In this document: positions 27,739 through 36,888 of the stretch, in pieces | Position numbering within the stretch: position 1 is the stretch's first letter | Layout: each line of letters opens with the position of its first letter | Source: Actinoallomurus sp. | GTDB taxonomy: Bacteria > Actinomycetota > Actinomycetes > Streptosporangiales > Streptosporangiaceae | DNA: 64,000 bases | Assembly (NCBI GenBank): GCA_025964685.1 | Contig: JAOPYG010000444.1 | Coordinates: 1 to 64,000, forward strand | Reading direction: 5' to 3' | The notes under the pieces: model-generated | Database searches by the model: none | Seen by the model: the letters and a program-made list of their open reading frames with translations, nothing else | What the model was told of the DNA's origin: nothing | Translations under genes and position numbers: made by a program

Positions 27739-28899
27739 ATGGTCGACTTTTCGCTCAGCGACGAGGAGCGGCAGATCCGCGACACCGTCCGCAGCTTCAT
27801 CAGCAAAGAGGTCATGCCCCTCGAAGATGAGGTACTGCGCAACGAGCGGGTCGGCCGCCCCGGTCTCGAACCCGACGTGGTCAAGGAGCTGCGGCTCAAG
27901 GCCAAGAAGGCCGGCTTCTGGGGGATCAACACGCCCGAGGAGTACGGCGGCCTGGACGCCGGCGCCGTGATGTCGGCGATCCTCACCATCGAGACCGGCC
28001 GTACGTTCGTGCCCTTCACCTTCGGCGGCAGCGCGGACAACATCCTCTACGCCGGCACCGAGGAGCAGAAACAGCGCTACCTCATCCCGACCATCGAGGG
28101 CGAGCGCCGGTCCTGCTTCGCCATCACCGAGCCCGGCGCGGGCTCCGACGCCCGCAACATCGCCGCCCGCGCGGTCAAGGACGCGAGCGGTGACTGGATC
28201 ATCAACGGCGAGAAGACGTTCATCACCGGCGGCAACGAGGCCGACTTCGTCATGGTCTTCGCGGTCGTCCCGGACGCGGGCGTCACCTGCTTCCTCGCCG
28301 ACCGCGACATGGGCTGGAAGTCCGAGCCGATCCCGACCATGGGCCAGTGGGGCCCGGCCTCGCTGGTCTTCGACGACGTACGCGTGCCGCACGACAACGT
28401 CCTCGGCGAGGTCGGCAAGGGTTTCGAGCTGGCCATGACCTGGATCAGGAACGGCCGCTACATGATCCCGGCACGTGCCATCGGCTCGGCCGAACGCCTG
28501 CTGCAGATGGCCATCGACTACGCCAACATCCGCAAGTCGATGGGTCACCTGATCGGCGAGTACCAGGCCATCCAGTGGCAGATCGCCGACTCGCAGGTGG
28601 AGATCGAGGCCACCAAGTGGCTCACGCTGTACGCGGCCTGGCGGGTGGAGCAGGGCATGGACGCCAGGCACGCCTCCTCGATCGCCAAGCTCAACGGCGC
28701 CGAGATGGCCAACAAGGTCGTCGACCGCGTGCTGCAGATCCACGGTGGCATGGGATACACCAAAGAGCTGCCGATCGAGCGCTGGTACCGCGAGCTGCGC
28801 CTGCTGCGCATCTACGAGGGCACCGACGAGATCCAGCGCCGTACGATCGCCCGCAATCTCCTGAAGGGCCACGTACGCCTCGGCGGCATCGGCGAATGA
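27739..28899 (+). CDS. Acyl-CoA dehydrogenase
   Basis: MVDFSLSDEERQIRDTVRSFISKEV, FAITEPGAGSDARN, QIHGGMGYTKELPIERWYRELRLLRIYEGTDEIQRRTIARNLL. Confidence 0.94.
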   Translation: MVDFSLSDEERQIRDTVRSFISKEVMPLEDEVLRNERVGRPGLEPDVVKELRLKAKKAGFWGINTPEEYGGLDAGAVMSAILTIETGRTFVPFTFGGSADNILYAGTEEQKQRYLIPTIEGERRSCFAITEPGAGSDARNIAARAVKDASGDWIINGEKTFITGGNEADFVMVFAVVPDAGVTCFLADRDMGWKSEPIPTMGQWGPASLVFDDVRVPHDNVLGEVGKGFELAMTWIRNGRYMIPARAIGSAERLLQMAIDYANIRKSMGHLIGEYQAIQWQIADSQVEIEATKWLTLYAAWRVEQGMDARHASSIAKLNGAEMANKVVDRVLQIHGGMGYTKELPIERWYRELRLLRIYEGTDEIQRRTIARNLLKGHVRLGGIGE

Positions 28900-30998
28900 C
28901 GGCCGGAGACGGCGTCCGGGGCCTGTTCGCGCCCGCGTCGATCGCCATGGTGGGTGCCACCGACAAGTCCGGCTGGTCGCTGAACACCTTCGCCAACCTG
29001 CGACGGCACGGATTCGGGGGACCGGTCTACCTCGTCAACCCCCGTACCGAGGTCGTGCACGGGGAGCGGGCGTACCGGAGCCTGAGCGACCTTCCCGAGC
29101 CGGTCGACCTCGTGTACGTCATGGTGCCGACACCGGCGGTTCTCGATGTCCTGCGGGAGGGTGCGCGGCTCGGCATCCGCCACTACGTCGTGCTGACCGC
29201 GGGGTTCGGTGAGACCGGGCCAGAGGGCCGCAAGCGCGAGGAGGAGCTCACCGCCTTCTGCCGGGACCACGACCTCACCGTCCTCGGCCCGAACGGCAAC
29301 GGCTTCATCAACGCGGCCAACGCCACGACGCCGTACGGCCTGCCGATCCCGCCCCCGCTGCTGCGCGGCTCCGTCGGCGTCGTCCTGCAGAGCGGCGCGC
29401 TGGCCAGCTCGGTGCTCGCCTTCAGCCAGGTACGCGGCATCGGCCTCAGCCTGCTCACCTCCATGGGCAACGAGGCGGTCGTGTCGGTGACCGACGTCAT
29501 CGACCACCTGGTCGACGACCCGGCGACCAGCGTCATCGCCCTGTTCTTGGAGTCGATCCGCAGGCCGCGGGAGTTCGCCCGGGTGGCGCGCCGGGCGCTG
29601 GCGGCGGGCAAGCCGATCGTCGCGCTCAAGATCGGCCGGAGCGGGCTCGCGTCCCGTACCGCGCAGGCGCACACCGGTGCGCTCGTCGGCGACGACGCGG
29701 TCATCGACGCCGCGTTCCGGCAGCTCGGCATCGTACGGGTGCGCTCGCTGGAAGACCTGATCATTACGGCGGGGCTGCTCGCGGCGTACGGGCCGCTGCC
29801 CGGCCCACGCCTCGGCGTCGTGACACCCTCCGGGGGCGCCTCGGAGATCATCGCCGACCGGGCGGAGGACGAGGGCCTGGAGCTGCCCCCGTTCGCGGAC
29901 CGGACCGTCGCCCGGCTGACCGAGATCATGCCCGACTTCGGCAGCGCCGCGAACCCGCTCGACGTGACCGGGTACGTCGTCGTCGACCGGACGCTGCTCA
30001 GCCGGGCGCTGCGGATCGTGGCCGAAGACCCGGGCATCGACGTGGTCCTGCTCCTGTCGGACCTGCCGAGGATCGAGCCGCCCGACCCGGAGCCGGTGTT
30101 CCGCCTGTACGAGAACAGCACCCGCCTCATCGCCGAGGCACCGCGCCCGGTCGTCATCGTCGGCAACGTGCTGACCGACGTCGGCGACTTCGCCCGCACG
30201 ATCCAGGAACGCACCGGCTACCCGCACGTCGTCGGGGGCATCGAGCACGGCATGGCGGCGATCGGCGCGGCCGTCCGCTGGTCACGGGACCGCGAGAGCG
30301 CCGGCAGGACGCGAGCCGGGAGCACGGCACCGGCCCCCGTCGTGCGCGGCCCGGCCACCGGCGTCTGGGCCGAGCACCGGGCGGCCGCGCTGCTGGCCGA
30401 GAACGGCGTGCCGGTCGTCCCGGCCGAGCTCGCTGCCGACGAGGAGGCCGCCGTGGCCGCGGCCGAGCGGTTCGGCTATCCGGTGGTGCTCAAGGCGGCC
30501 GCCGAGGGGCTGGGTCACAAGACCGACATCGGCGGCGTCCGGCTGGGCCTGAACTCGCCCGGGGACGTACGCCGCGCGCACCGCGAGATCCGCGCGGCGG
30601 TGGGATCCGCGGGCCTCGGCACGCTGGTGCAGCCGCAGCGCGCGGGCGGCATCGAGCTGCTCGTCGGAGTCGTCCGCGACGCGGAATGGGGCCTGGTACT
30701 GGCGGTGGGCCTCGGCGGTGTGTGGGTCGAGGTCCTGAAGGACTCCGCCCTGCGCATCCTGCCGGTGGACGCCGCGGAGGTCCGCCGGGCGCTCGGCGAG
30801 CTGCGCGGCGCCAAGCTGCTCGAGGGCGCCCGCGGTACGGAGCCCGCCGACCTCGACGCCCTGGCCACGGTGATCGCCCGCGTCGGCGAGCTCGCCGAGG
30901 GACTCGGCGACGACCTGGAGTCCCTGGAGATCAATCCGCTGCTCGTCGACGGCGCGCGCATCGAGGCCCTGGACGCCCTGATCACCTGGCGCACCTGA
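28896..30998 (+). CDS. Acetate-CoA ligase (ADP-forming) family acyl-CoA synthetase
   Basis: LFAPASIAMVGATDKSGWSLNTFANL, VVTPSGGASEIIADRAEDEGLELP, ATP-grasp region YPVVLKAAAEGLGHKTDIGGVRLGL. Confidence 0.9.
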   Translation: MTAGDGVRGLFAPASIAMVGATDKSGWSLNTFANLRRHGFGGPVYLVNPRTEVVHGERAYRSLSDLPEPVDLVYVMVPTPAVLDVLREGARLGIRHYVVLTAGFGETGPEGRKREEELTAFCRDHDLTVLGPNGNGFINAANATTPYGLPIPPPLLRGSVGVVLQSGALASSVLAFSQVRGIGLSLLTSMGNEAVVSVTDVIDHLVDDPATSVIALFLESIRRPREFARVARRALAAGKPIVALKIGRSGLASRTAQAHTGALVGDDAVIDAAFRQLGIVRVRSLEDLIITAGLLAAYGPLPGPRLGVVTPSGGASEIIADRAEDEGLELPPFADRTVARLTEIMPDFGSAANPLDVTGYVVVDRTLLSRALRIVAEDPGIDVVLLLSDLPRIEPPDPEPVFRLYENSTRLIAEAPRPVVIVGNVLTDVGDFARTIQERTGYPHVVGGIEHGMAAIGAAVRWSRDRESAGRTRAGSTAPAPVVRGPATGVWAEHRAAALLAENGVPVVPAELAADEEAAVAAAERFGYPVVLKAAAEGLGHKTDIGGVRLGLNSPGDVRRAHREIRAAVGSAGLGTLVQPQRAGGIELLVGVVRDAEWGLVLAVGLGGVWVEVLKDSALRILPVDAAEVRRALGELRGAKLLEGARGTEPADLDALATVIARVGELAEGLGDDLESLEINPLLVDGARIEALDALITWRT

Positions 30999-31038
30999 CA
31001 GGGGCGGCCCTCCCAGAACGGGGGAGGGCCGCCCTGTC
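30997..31038. terminator. Long-stem bidirectional terminator between convergent genes
   Basis: GACAGGGGCGGCCCTCCC-loop-GGGAGGGCCGCCCTGTC. Confidence 0.85.
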
Positions 31039-31040
31039 CT

Positions 31041-33155
31041 CTAGCGGGACGCGCCGCTGTAACTCCGCCAGATGCCGGTGGGCTTACGGTGCCCGACGCC
31101 GGGACGGTCGTAGTCGCAGACTCCGGTCCGGAAGGTGGCACGCAGCTGCGCCTGCTCCGTCGCCGTGAACGTCACCGGGTAGTCGCGGAGGTTCAGCGGT
31201 TTCAGCGTGCACTTCATGACGTCCATCGACAGTTGCTCGCCGGCGGTCATGCGGGTGTTGGCGGCCACCGGGTACCTCGCCCCGCACTGCCCACCGGACG
31301 GGTACGTCAGCGTTTCGCGGACGCGGTTCGTGGCCGACAGGTAGCAGCCGTCGCCCAGGTCGCCGGGCCGGTTCGCCAGGACCTTCTGCCGTGGGTCACG
31401 GCCCGAGCGGTCGGCGTCGATCGCGGTGAGCCAGCGGTCCATGGCGTCGAGCTCGTACGCCGCCGCGACCGCCGTCTCGGCCGGGGTCACGTCGCTCTCG
31501 ATGATGACCTGGTTGGCGGCGGTGCCGTTCGAGCGCAGCAGGCGCTGCCGCATGACGAACGACCACTCGGTGGTGTGGATGTCGTTCCCGGGTCCGGCCA
31601 GGTCCAGGTCGGTGCGCTGGTCGATGATCGGGGTCTGCCGCAGGCCCTGGGCCGCCGCGTTGAGGATGCCGTCGGCGTACGCCGCGTCCAGCGCCTTGGG
31701 GTCTGCCGCGGTACGCGCCGCCACCGGCTTGCCCGTGTAGTCCAGGCCGCCGACCGCGGCGTTGAGCGCGGTGAACTGGGCCGGTGTGATGGTCCCGGCC
31801 TTCAGGGCGGCCAGTCCGTACTGGATGCCGGTGTTGTCCAGCGTGCTGCGGACGAACCCGGTCCTCGCGTCGCGGCCGAGCTGGTTGACGAACTGCTCGT
31901 TGGAGTTGCACCTGACGCCATCCGGGTTGGTGACCGGGTCCCAGCGCGCGGCGACCGGGATGACCGGGCTGCAACTGTCGGTGGCGGTGGCCCGGCTGGC
32001 GAAGGTCTGGTCCCAGGAGGCGCACGTCGTGTAGTCGTTGAATCCGGCGACTGCCTTCTTCTGCGCGGCGGTGAACCCCGCGCCGGGCCCGGCGAAGAAC
32101 CGCTGCAGCAGCCGGCAGTCCACGACCGGGCCCAACGTGGTCACCGGGTCGGGGAAGGACACGCCGGGGATGATGCCGTCCACGATGCCGGGGTAGTTCT
32201 CGGCGATGTCGTACTGCTGGATCGCGCCTCCGGAGCCGCCCCAGCCGATGGTGTGCCGGACCGGCCCGTAACTCTCGACGAAGTGCTCCTTGACCATCAT
32301 CGCGGCCTCGGCGGAGATGATCGGGCTGCAGTTGTTGTCGAGCACGTTCAGCGTGGAGGAGGCGACCGCGTACCCCTGGGCCAGGAACAGGTCGTTCAGC
32401 ACGCCGCCGGTCCCGCTGCCCTGGTGGTACCCGGCGTTGCAGCCTCCGCCGAACGTGTAGACGAGCCGGCCGTTCCAGCTCCGGTCGGGCGCGACGGGCG
32501 AGGGGGCCGCTCCGTCGTACAGTGCGGCGGTCTCGTACACCGCTCGGTCGATCGTGCCGCGTTCGATCCGCACGATGTACGGCACCTTCGCGCCGCTCAC
32601 CGTGGCCGTGGCCAGGTCCGACGGCCGGCCGGCCGGATCGGCCAGCGGCGCGAACGCGCCCGCCGTGGTGCGGTACTGGTAGGTCACCTGCGTGGGTGCC
32701 GAGCAGTACGGCTGCTCGGCCGCGGGCAGGCCGAACGCCTGGGTCTCGCAGTAGAACGGCAGCTGCTGCCGGCCGGAGAAGACCGGCCCGGTGATCGGGT
32801 GGTTCGTGACACGCAGAGTGGCACGGTCGCCCGACTGCCTGGCCTCCAGCGTGTTGGCGCCCTCGCGCAGACCGCCCACCAGCCCGAGGAGGCTGCCGTC
32901 GGACTGCCGGTGCAGGGCCGCGGTCACGTCGTGTCCGTTCGCGCTGACAGTCGCCGGCCGGGAGCCCGCCGGGACGACGCGGACCAGGACCTGGCCGCCG
33001 CTGACGAACTGCGGACGCGGGTTGGACACGGACGCGATGCTCAGCCGTGAATGCGAGGCCGGAGCCGCGTTCGCCGTCGCCGGCAACAACGGCAACGCCG
33101 TCGCCATCGCGACGCAGGCGACGGCCGAACGCCATCTTCGATCTGCCACTGGCAA
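31041..33155 (-). CDS. Large secreted protein, DUF6351-like (predicted hydrolase/esterase fold)
   Basis: Signal peptide; NHPITGPVFSGRQQLPFYCETQAFGLP; GWGGSGGAIQQYDIAENYPGIVDGIIPGVSFPD nucleophile-elbow-like segment. Confidence 0.7.
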   Translation of the reverse strand: MPVADRRWRSAVACVAMATALPLLPATANAAPASHSRLSIASVSNPRPQFVSGGQVLVRVVPAGSRPATVSANGHDVTAALHRQSDGSLLGLVGGLREGANTLEARQSGDRATLRVTNHPITGPVFSGRQQLPFYCETQAFGLPAAEQPYCSAPTQVTYQYRTTAGAFAPLADPAGRPSDLATATVSGAKVPYIVRIERGTIDRAVYETAALYDGAAPSPVAPDRSWNGRLVYTFGGGCNAGYHQGSGTGGVLNDLFLAQGYAVASSTLNVLDNNCSPIISAEAAMMVKEHFVESYGPVRHTIGWGGSGGAIQQYDIAENYPGIVDGIIPGVSFPDPVTTLGPVVDCRLLQRFFAGPGAGFTAAQKKAVAGFNDYTTCASWDQTFASRATATDSCSPVIPVAARWDPVTNPDGVRCNSNEQFVNQLGRDARTGFVRSTLDNTGIQYGLAALKAGTITPAQFTALNAAVGGLDYTGKPVAARTAADPKALDAAYADGILNAAAQGLRQTPIIDQRTDLDLAGPGNDIHTTEWSFVMRQRLLRSNGTAANQVIIESDVTPAETAVAAAYELDAMDRWLTAIDADRSGRDPRQKVLANRPGDLGDGCYLSATNRVRETLTYPSGGQCGARYPVAANTRMTAGEQLSMDVMKCTLKPLNLRDYPVTFTATEQAQLRATFRTGVCDYDRPGVGHRKPTGIWRSYSGASR

Positions 33156-33240
33156 CTCCGCTCACTCGTGACACCGCGCCCGCGGTGCCGGACTGGTATG
33201 CCACCGCCCGCGGAGGCTGCGGGCGGACGTCTCCCCGGAA

Positions 33241-34383
33241 TCAGGGCCGTCGGTTGCTGAGGACCAGAGTGGCGGCGGACATGAACATGCCGCCGTTGCC
33301 GAGGACGACGCCGATCTCGACGCCCGGCACCTGAGCGGCCGCCTCGCCCCGGAGCTGGCGGATCGACTCCTGCATGGCGAACATGCCGTACATCCCGGTA
33401 TGGGTGTAGGACAGGCCGCCGCCGTTGGTGTTCATCGGCAGCCGCCCGCCGGGCGAGGTGTGCCCCTCCTCGATGAAGGCCCCCGCCTCGCCCCGCCCGA
33501 CGAAGCCCATGTCCTCCAGGCCGTAGATGGGGATGTGGGCGAACGCGTCGTAGATCATGAGGTGGTCGACGTCGCCGTGGGTGATCTTCGCGTCGGCGAA
33601 CGCCGCCTGGCTGGACAGCCGGAACGACCGCGACGTGGTGAAGTCCTCCATCTGCGAGATGATCGGCGACTCGGCCGACTCGCCCGCCCCCAGGACGTGG
33701 ACGGGCGGCTTGCGGGTGCCGAGCGCCTCGGCGCGCTCCCGCGAGGTGACGACCAGGGCGCCGCCGCCGTCGGTGACCAGGCAGCACTCGAGCAGGTGGA
33801 ACGGGTAGGCGACGAGCCGTGAGGCGAGCACGTCCTCGATGGTGACCAGGTCGCGCATCGCCGCTCGGGGATTGCGGCTGGACCACCGGCGCTGGGCCAC
33901 CGCCACTGAGGCGAGCTGCTCGTGCGTGAGCCCGGTGTCCTTCATGTACCGCAGGGCCGTGACGGTGAACGTCGTCGCCGGGCCCATCGTCCCGTACGGC
34001 AGCTCGAACTGGCCCAGCAGCGAGTCACGGCCGAAGGCCCGCGGCGGCGCGCCGACCCGCGACCGGCCCGACTCGCCATGCGTGATGAGAACGGTGTGGC
34101 ACAGCCCGGCGTCGATCGCCGCCATGGCGTGCCGGACATGGAACAGGAATGACGTCCCGCCGACCGACGTGCCGTCCAGCCAGGCCGGGGTGATGCCCAG
34201 CGCGTGCGCGATCTGCACCGGACCGGGCGCACCGACCGTCGCGACCCCGTCGATGTCGTCCTTGGTCAGGCCCGCGTCGGCCAGCGCGTTGCGGGCGCCC
34301 TCGAGGTGGAGCAGGAACGCCGAGCGATCCGGCAGCTTGCCGAGCTCGTCGGTCTCGGCCGCGCCGATGATCACTGCGCTCAC
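33241..34383 (-). CDS. Thiolase / lipid-transfer-protein-like
   Basis: SAVIIGAAETDELGKLPDRS, LECCLVTDGGGALVVTSRERA, GRLPMNTNGGGLSYTHTGMYG. Confidence 0.9.
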   Translation of the reverse strand: MSAVIIGAAETDELGKLPDRSAFLLHLEGARNALADAGLTKDDIDGVATVGAPGPVQIAHALGITPAWLDGTSVGGTSFLFHVRHAMAAIDAGLCHTVLITHGESGRSRVGAPPRAFGRDSLLGQFELPYGTMGPATTFTVTALRYMKDTGLTHEQLASVAVAQRRWSSRNPRAAMRDLVTIEDVLASRLVAYPFHLLECCLVTDGGGALVVTSRERAEALGTRKPPVHVLGAGESAESPIISQMEDFTTSRSFRLSSQAAFADAKITHGDVDHLMIYDAFAHIPIYGLEDMGFVGRGEAGAFIEEGHTSPGGRLPMNTNGGGLSYTHTGMYGMFAMQESIRQLRGEAAAQVPGVEIGVVLGNGGMFMSAATLVLSNRRP

Positions 34384-34802
34384 GCGACATCACGTGCCGG
34401 CTCGAAGAGAGGGACGTGCATGTCCCCGCGCGGCTCGAACACCACGCGTAGCGGCATGTCCAGCTCGAGGTTCTCGGGCGTGATCTCGGTGTTCACGATG
34501 TTCGTCATCATCCGCACGCCCTCATCGAGCTCGACCACGGCGATCGCGTACGGGCCGTCGCCGGCGAAGCCCGGCGCGGGCCGGTGGCTGATGACGTAGG
34601 AGTAGAGGCTGGCCTGCCCGCTGACCGTCACCCACTCCACCTCGGCGGACCCGCAGTGCGGGCAGACAGGGCGCGGATAGAAGTAGTGCCGCGCGCAGGC
34701 GACGCAGCGCTGGACGCGCAGTTCACCGGCTGCGGCGCCGTCCCAGAACGGCTGCGTCTCGGGTGTCGGCCCGGGGATCGCCTTGGGCTGGTCGGCGGAC
34801 AT
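34380..34802 (-). CDS. OB-fold / zinc-ribbon (DUF35-type) acyl-CoA-associated protein
   Basis: LRVQRCVACARHYFYPRPVCPHCGSAEVEWVTVSGQASLYSYVI; overlaps thiolase gene by 4 nt. Confidence 0.92.
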   Translation of the reverse strand: MSADQPKAIPGPTPETQPFWDGAAAGELRVQRCVACARHYFYPRPVCPHCGSAEVEWVTVSGQASLYSYVISHRPAPGFAGDGPYAIAVVELDEGVRMMTNIVNTEITPENLELDMPLRVVFEPRGDMHVPLFEPARDVA

Positions 34803-34844
34803 CCATCGCCCCCTCTGTGGCGCGTGCGCACCCCTCACGGATGC

Positions 34845-34872
34845 GAAAGGCATTCTAGAATGCCTTTCTAAA
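34845..34872 (-). promoter_or_regulatory. Shared operator-like element, site C
   Basis: Perfect 24-bp palindrome GAAAGGCATTCTAGAATGCCTTTC (34845..34868), containing TCTAGA-ATGCCTT-TCTAAA (34854..34872). Confidence 0.8.
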
Positions 34873-34900
34873 AGCTGACCAGCCCTTCGAGGTGTCCGTC

Positions 34901-36295
34901 TCAGGCCGTACGGTGCCGCGTGCTCGCCCGGGACGCCGCCGGGGCGCCGAGGTCGTGCTCGATCTCCTCCAGCGTGCGGTTCTTCGTCTCCGGAACCTTC
35001 GTGATGAAGAAGACGATGCCCACGATCCCCATCAGGGCGTACAGGCTGAACGTCCACGCCTTGCCGATCGCGTCGACGAGCTGCAGGAAGTAGTAGGACA
35101 CGAAGAAGTTGGCGACCCAGTTGAACACGCTGCACACCGCCATCGCCGAGCCGCGGACGCTCAGCGGGAAGATCTCGGAGATCATCAGCCAGAACACCGG
35201 GCCGAGCCCGATGGCGAACGAGGCCATGAAGAGCACCAGGGCGACCAGCGCCACCCACGGCGCCGAGTCCTGCCAGTGGAAGGCGAAGAACGCGGCGAGC
35301 GTCGCGAGCGCGACGGTCAGCCCGGCGGTGCCGACGATGAGCAGCGCACGGCGGCCGACCCGGTCCAGCAGCAACACCGCGATGACGGTGAACACGACGT
35401 TGGTGATGCCGACCGACAGCGCCTGCGCGATCGCGTCGTTGGCGTGCAGGCCGGTGTAGGTGAGGATGGTCGGTGAGAAGTACACGACGGTGTTCACGCC
35501 GACGATCTGCTGGATGACGGCCAGCCCGATCCCGATGACCAGCGCGGGCCGCAGGGAGGGCCGGAGCAGCGCGCGGATCCCCCCGCGCCGCTCCTCCGAC
35601 AGCACGGACTCGATCTCGGCGAGCTCCCCCTCGTAGTCGTCGTCGCCGATCCGGGTGCGCCGGAGCACCTCACGCGCCTCGTCGCGGCGGCCGCGCTGCA
35701 TCAGCCAGCGCGGGGAGTAGGGCACGAACAGCATGCCGATCACCAGGAACACCCCCGGCAGGGCGCCGAGGCCCAGCATCCAGCGCCAGTTCGAGGCGGT
35801 GTTGCGCAGCGCGAAGTCGACGAGGTACGCGACGAGGATGCCGATCGTGACCATCAGCTGGTTGTACGACACGGTGCCGCCCCGGATCTTCGGCGGCGTG
35901 TGCTCGGCGATGTAGAGCGGCACGACCGCCGAGGCCGCGCCGACGGCCAGGCCCAGCACCATCCGGGCCGCGACCAGCTGGCCCGACGACTGCGCGGACG
36001 CCGCCGCGAGCGCCGCCGCGACGTACACGACCCCCGATATCAGCAGCGTCCATCTCCGGCTGATCAGGTCGGCCAGGCGCCCGCCCGCGAGCGCCCCGAA
36101 CACCGCGCCGACGAGCAGGCCGGCGACGATCCAGGACTGGGCGAGGTCACCGGCGTGCAGGTCCTTCTTGATGTAGAGCAACGCGCCGGAGATGACGCCA
36201 GTGTCGTAGCCGAACAGCAGCCCGCCGAGGGCGGCCAACAGCGAGATCTTGAGTACGAACGGGTTCCGCGACGCTTCGCGCAGATAACTCGGCAT
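34901..36295 (-). CDS. MFS sugar porter family transporter
   Basis: ISLLAALGGLLFGYDTGVISGALLYIKKDL, SPRWLMQRGRRDEA, KVPETKNRTLEEIE. Confidence 0.94.
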   Translation of the reverse strand: MPSYLREASRNPFVLKISLLAALGGLLFGYDTGVISGALLYIKKDLHAGDLAQSWIVAGLLVGAVFGALAGGRLADLISRRWTLLISGVVYVAAALAAASAQSSGQLVAARMVLGLAVGAASAVVPLYIAEHTPPKIRGGTVSYNQLMVTIGILVAYLVDFALRNTASNWRWMLGLGALPGVFLVIGMLFVPYSPRWLMQRGRRDEAREVLRRTRIGDDDYEGELAEIESVLSEERRGGIRALLRPSLRPALVIGIGLAVIQQIVGVNTVVYFSPTILTYTGLHANDAIAQALSVGITNVVFTVIAVLLLDRVGRRALLIVGTAGLTVALATLAAFFAFHWQDSAPWVALVALVLFMASFAIGLGPVFWLMISEIFPLSVRGSAMAVCSVFNWVANFFVSYYFLQLVDAIGKAWTFSLYALMGIVGIVFFITKVPETKNRTLEEIEHDLGAPAASRASTRHRTA

Positions 36296-36468
36296 GCCCT
36301 GCTCCTCTCGACGGTCATCGTGGTTCGATGCCGTGCGTGGCGCGGCCGTCAGCAGTCGGGATGCCCGCACCGATCATCGCGTCTACCCGCTATGTGCTCG
36401 TTCATGTGCGTATCGGGAAGCTCGGCGTCCGGTCGCGCGTCCCGTGTTATCGATGAGGGGGTGACCGC

Positions 36469-36888
36469 GTGGGCATGCTGCTCGCGCTCGCCTCGGCGGT
36501 TTGCTACGGCCTGGCCGACTTCACCGGCGGCCTGCTCTCACGCCGCGCCGGCTTCGTCGCGGTCGCCCTCGCCGGGCAGGCCGGCGGTCTCGTGCTCACC
36601 CTGCTCGTGGCCCCGATCGTGCCGGCGACCGCACTGACGCTCTCGCCTCTCGGCTGGGGCGCACTGTCCGGCGTGGGCACCGGAATCGGCATGCTGTTCC
36701 TCTTCCGCGGGCTCGGCCGTGGCGCCATGAGCGTCGTGGTGCCGGTCAGCGCCGTGAGCGGTGTCGCGCTGCCGCTCGTGGTCGGCGTCGCGTTCCTGGG
36801 CGACCAGCCTTCGCTCCTGGCCTGGCTCGGTATCGCCGTCGCCGTGCCCGCCCTGTGGCTGGTCTCCCGGCCGAGCTCAAGGGTCTAG
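36469..36888 (+). CDS. EamA/DMT-type transporter, single (half) EamA domain
   Basis: MGMLLALASAVCYGLADFTGGLLSRRAGFVAVAL...; stops after the first EamA domain (139 aa). Confidence 0.75.
   Translation: MGMLLALASAVCYGLADFTGGLLSRRAGFVAVALAGQAGGLVLTLLVAPIVPATALTLSPLGWGALSGVGTGIGMLFLFRGLGRGAMSVVVPVSAVSGVALPLVVGVAFLGDQPSLLAWLGIAVAVPALWLVSRPSSRV

Noticed and set aside
28812-30248. 478-aa minus-strand ORF
   Set aside because: Antisense to the acyl-CoA synthetase, typical GC-rich spurious frame
31089-33050. 653-aa plus-strand ORF
   Set aside because: Antisense to the secreted DUF6351-like gene, which has a signal peptide and coherent motifs
22638-34872. KstR-type operators for the TCTAGA elements
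   Set aside because: They do not fit the TNNAACNNGTTNNA arrangement; treated as a distinct element
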